Source: Armatimonadota bacterium (GTDB taxonomy: Bacteria; Armatimonadota; Fimbriimonadia; Fimbriimonadales; ATM1). From it: DNA of 7,711 nucleotides. Made by a program: the position numbers and the translations under genes. Location: positions 1-7,711 of the forward strand of contig RFHN01000165.1 of the NCBI GenBank assembly GCA_003695835.1, given 5' to 3'. This document shows, piece by piece, positions 6,377 to 7,711 of the stretch (its first letter is position 1; each line of letters starts with the position of its first letter). Under the pieces are notes generated by a model. It was not told the origin of the DNA. It made no database searches and saw only the letters and a program-made list of their open reading frames with translations.

Positions 6377-7432
6377 GGCGTCCGCGGAGGGCTCCTGCTC
6401 TTCACGAAGGCGTCCCAAGATCTCAGCGACCTCTTTGTACGATTCTGCGCGGGAGAGAGCGAGTCTCGCCTTGGCTGAACCCGGGACGCATTTGATGTAG
6501 AGGGGCAGCAAGCCTCGCATTTTACGCACGGCGACGATCTCCGGATCGAATCGGCCCCGCGGCGCCTGGCGCTGTTCCTCAATCATCGCTCGAAGATGCT
6601 CGAGAGCGACTTCGCAACGCTCGTCGAAACTCGGCTCGCCCGGATCCGGGTCTCCCTTGACGCCTGCAACGATGGATCGCAACCGCCAGGGGTTCGAAAT
6701 AGCCGCGCGCCCGACCATGACACCATCGCAGCCTGTTTCTCGGAACATGCGCAGCGCATCTTGAGCCGACTTCACATCGCCGTTCCCGACGAGGGGAATC
6801 TGGATCGCTTTTCGCATCGCCTCGATCAAGCGCCAGTTCGCCTGTCCCTCGAACCCTTGTTTCGCGAACCGGGCATGGAGAGTCACCATCGCCGCGCCCT
6901 CGTCCTGGAAGCGCCGCGCGAGATCGGGGGCGGCGAAGAGGTCCCACGTCCATCCGGCGCGCACCTTCACCGACACGGGAACGCCCACCGCGCGAACCAC
7001 GCTTCGAACGATCCGGACCGCAAGGTCAGGGTCTTTCAGCAGCGCAGCGCCCGCGCCGGTTCGGCACACCTTGGGAACCCAACAACCCATGTTGATGTCC
7101 ACCAAATCGGCGCCCATTTCTTCACAGGTGCGCGCAGCCTCGGCCATCACATTCGGGTCGCCGCCGAAGATCTGGATGCCGACGGGCCGCTCGTCATCGT
7201 ACAGTTTCATCTTTTCGATCGCTCGGCGCGGGTTGTGGTGGTGCGCCATGGCGGATACGAACTCGGTGAAGACAAGCCCTGGGCCGGCGATTCGCTTGCA
7301 GATGCGGCGAAACGGCGCGCTTGTTACGTCCTCCATCGGCGCCAGCAAGACAGGCGGATCAACGCGAACGGGACCGACGGAGAAGGGCGTCGGGAAGGGG
7401 GAAGTTTGGGCGGTCCGCTCCGGTTGGTGCAC
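6365..7432 (-). CDS. dusB: DusB-like tRNA-dihydrouridine synthase
   Basis: 355-residue FMN- and NADPH-dependent cytoplasmic enzyme family that reduces uridines in tRNA to dihydrouridine. The TIM-barrel part shows APMEDVTSAPFR (31-42, FMN site), QIFGGDP (87-93), DINMGC with catalytic Cys117, VKVRAGW (155-161), LHARFAKQGFEGQANW (185-200), GNGDV (216-220, FMN phosphate) and GVMVGRAAISNPW (237-249). A helical C-terminal domain follows with KMRGLLPLYIK (304-314). One oddity is Trp118 directly after the catalytic Cys, where most homologues have Pro (GCPxxKV). The start is GTG 7432-7430: an in-frame TAA lies three codons upstream (7441-7439) and no ATG, GTG or TTG occurs before the first conserved strand. 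No ribosome binding site is seen, and the start lies in a hairpin loop. The 43-base gap to the M28 gene suggests cotranscription. The exact Dus subtype is less certain than the family. Confidence 0.9.
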   Translation of the reverse strand: MHQPERTAQTSPFPTPFSVGPVRVDPPVLLAPMEDVTSAPFRRICKRIAGPGLVFTEFVSAMAHHHNPRRAIEKMKLYDDERPVGIQIFGGDPNVMAEAARTCEEMGADLVDINMGCWVPKVCRTGAGAALLKDPDLAVRIVRSVVRAVGVPVSVKVRAGWTWDLFAAPDLARRFQDEGAAMVTLHARFAKQGFEGQANWRLIEAMRKAIQIPLVGNGDVKSAQDALRMFRETGCDGVMVGRAAISNPWRLRSIVAGVKGDPDPGEPSFDERCEVALEHLRAMIEEQRQAPRGRFDPEIVAVRKMRGLLPLYIKCVPGSAKARLALSRAESYKEVAEILGRLREEQEPSADAVAR

Positions 7433-7462
7433 CGTTTGTTAAGGATACCGGAAGCGGACCGC
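7410..7462 (-). promoter_or_regulatory. 15-bp stem-loop enclosing the dus start codon
   Basis: The plus-strand arms are GCGGTCCGCTCCGGT (7410-7424) and ACCGGAAGCGGACCGC (7447-7462). They pair over 15 bp with one bulged base. The 22-base loop (7425-7446) contains the GTG start (7430-7432) and a small palindrome GGTGCACC (7426-7433). On the minus strand the stem begins 13 bases after the M28 stop codon. No T-tract follows, so an intrinsic terminator is less likely than an mRNA control element, though the hairpin could protect or end the M28 message. Confidence 0.65.
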
Positions 7463-7475
7463 TGTTAGCCCCTCA

Positions 7476-7711
7476 CTATCCGCCCTGTCGCGGCAAAAGC
7501 GTGTCGGCACAGGCGAGATTGTACGCCGTTACGGCGGCCGCGACGCTGGATTGAAAGAGGTAAGGATGAATCGCAGCCGAGATGTTGTCGTGCTGCGTAT
7601 GGTGGACGTAGGTGTAGTTGGCGACGCCGGTCTCGACCCAGAAAAATCCCGGAACGCCTGCTTGGTTGAACGGGACGTGGTCGCTTCCGCCTCCGCGCGG
7701 CATGGATTCGA
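7476..7711 (-). CDS. C-terminal end of an M28 family zinc aminopeptidase (partial)
   Basis: The frame is open to the right window edge; only the last 78 residues are visible, ending at a TAG followed at once by TGA. The segment SESMPRGGGSDHVPF, then AGVPGFFWVE and the YVHHTQHDNI motif, matches the end of M28 peptidases. In that family SDHxxF is conserved and the His of the HT..D motif is the last zinc ligand. The earlier His/Asp/Glu ligands and the N-terminus lie outside the window, so a signal peptide or PA domain cannot be assessed. M28 enzymes cleave N-terminal residues from peptides, and those of this type are usually exported. An internal ATG at 7703 sits inside the conserved domain and is not the true start. 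The gene lies 43 bases upstream of dus on the same strand. Confidence 0.8.
   Translation of the reverse strand, partial: ESMPRGGGSDHVPFNQAGVPGFFWVETGVANYTYVHHTQHDNISAAIHPYLFQSSVAAAVTAYNLACADTLLPRQGG

Noticed and set aside
5748..6500. Plus-strand open frame of 250 codons crossing DUF1579 and the dus 3' end
   Set aside because: It is a shadow of two well-supported minus-strand genes and begins just after the terminator.
6596..7468. Plus-strand open frame of 290 codons
   Set aside because: It is antisense to the Dus-like gene, which carries all family motifs. The plus-strand product resembles nothing and has no ribosome binding site.

Overview
This is a GC-rich bacterial window with dense coding, strong purine-rich ribosome binding sites and several exported proteins carrying AxA-type signal peptides. 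The gene content is a TPR-CHAT protease, a subtilase, an FG-GAP propeller protein with a C-terminal beta-rich domain, a DUF1579 protein, a dihydrouridine synthase and an M28 peptidase. It would suit a diderm environmental lineage such as Armatimonadota (Fimbriimonas-like), Planctomycetota or Acidobacteriota. This placement is an impression from protein style; nothing in the window proves it.

The left part (1-3926, plus strand) holds the last codons of an unidentified gene (stop at 84-86), then a TPR-CHAT caspase-like protein and a secreted S8 subtilase. The first junction has a single base between stop and GTG start. The second is a 4-base ATGA overlap. The three genes look like one translationally coupled unit, pairing a cytoplasmic cysteine-type peptidase with an exported serine peptidase.

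The middle part (3927-5741) starts with a 183-base non-coding leader containing two inverted repeats, the better one just ahead of the ribosome binding site. It is followed by a secreted FG-GAP/VCBS protein with seven regularly spaced calcium loops, probably a seven-bladed beta-propeller, joined to a C-terminal beta-rich domain. A strong hairpin terminator follows and sits between convergent genes.

The right part (5766-7711, minus strand) holds, in order of transcription, the C-terminal end of an M28 zinc aminopeptidase, a DusB-like tRNA-dihydrouridine synthase, and a small secreted DUF1579 protein. The dus start codon is well constrained and lies in the loop of a 15-bp stem. No RNA genes, insertion sequences, CRISPR arrays or attachment sites were seen. 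The parts most worth following up are the CHAT/subtilase pair and the dus start-codon hairpin.
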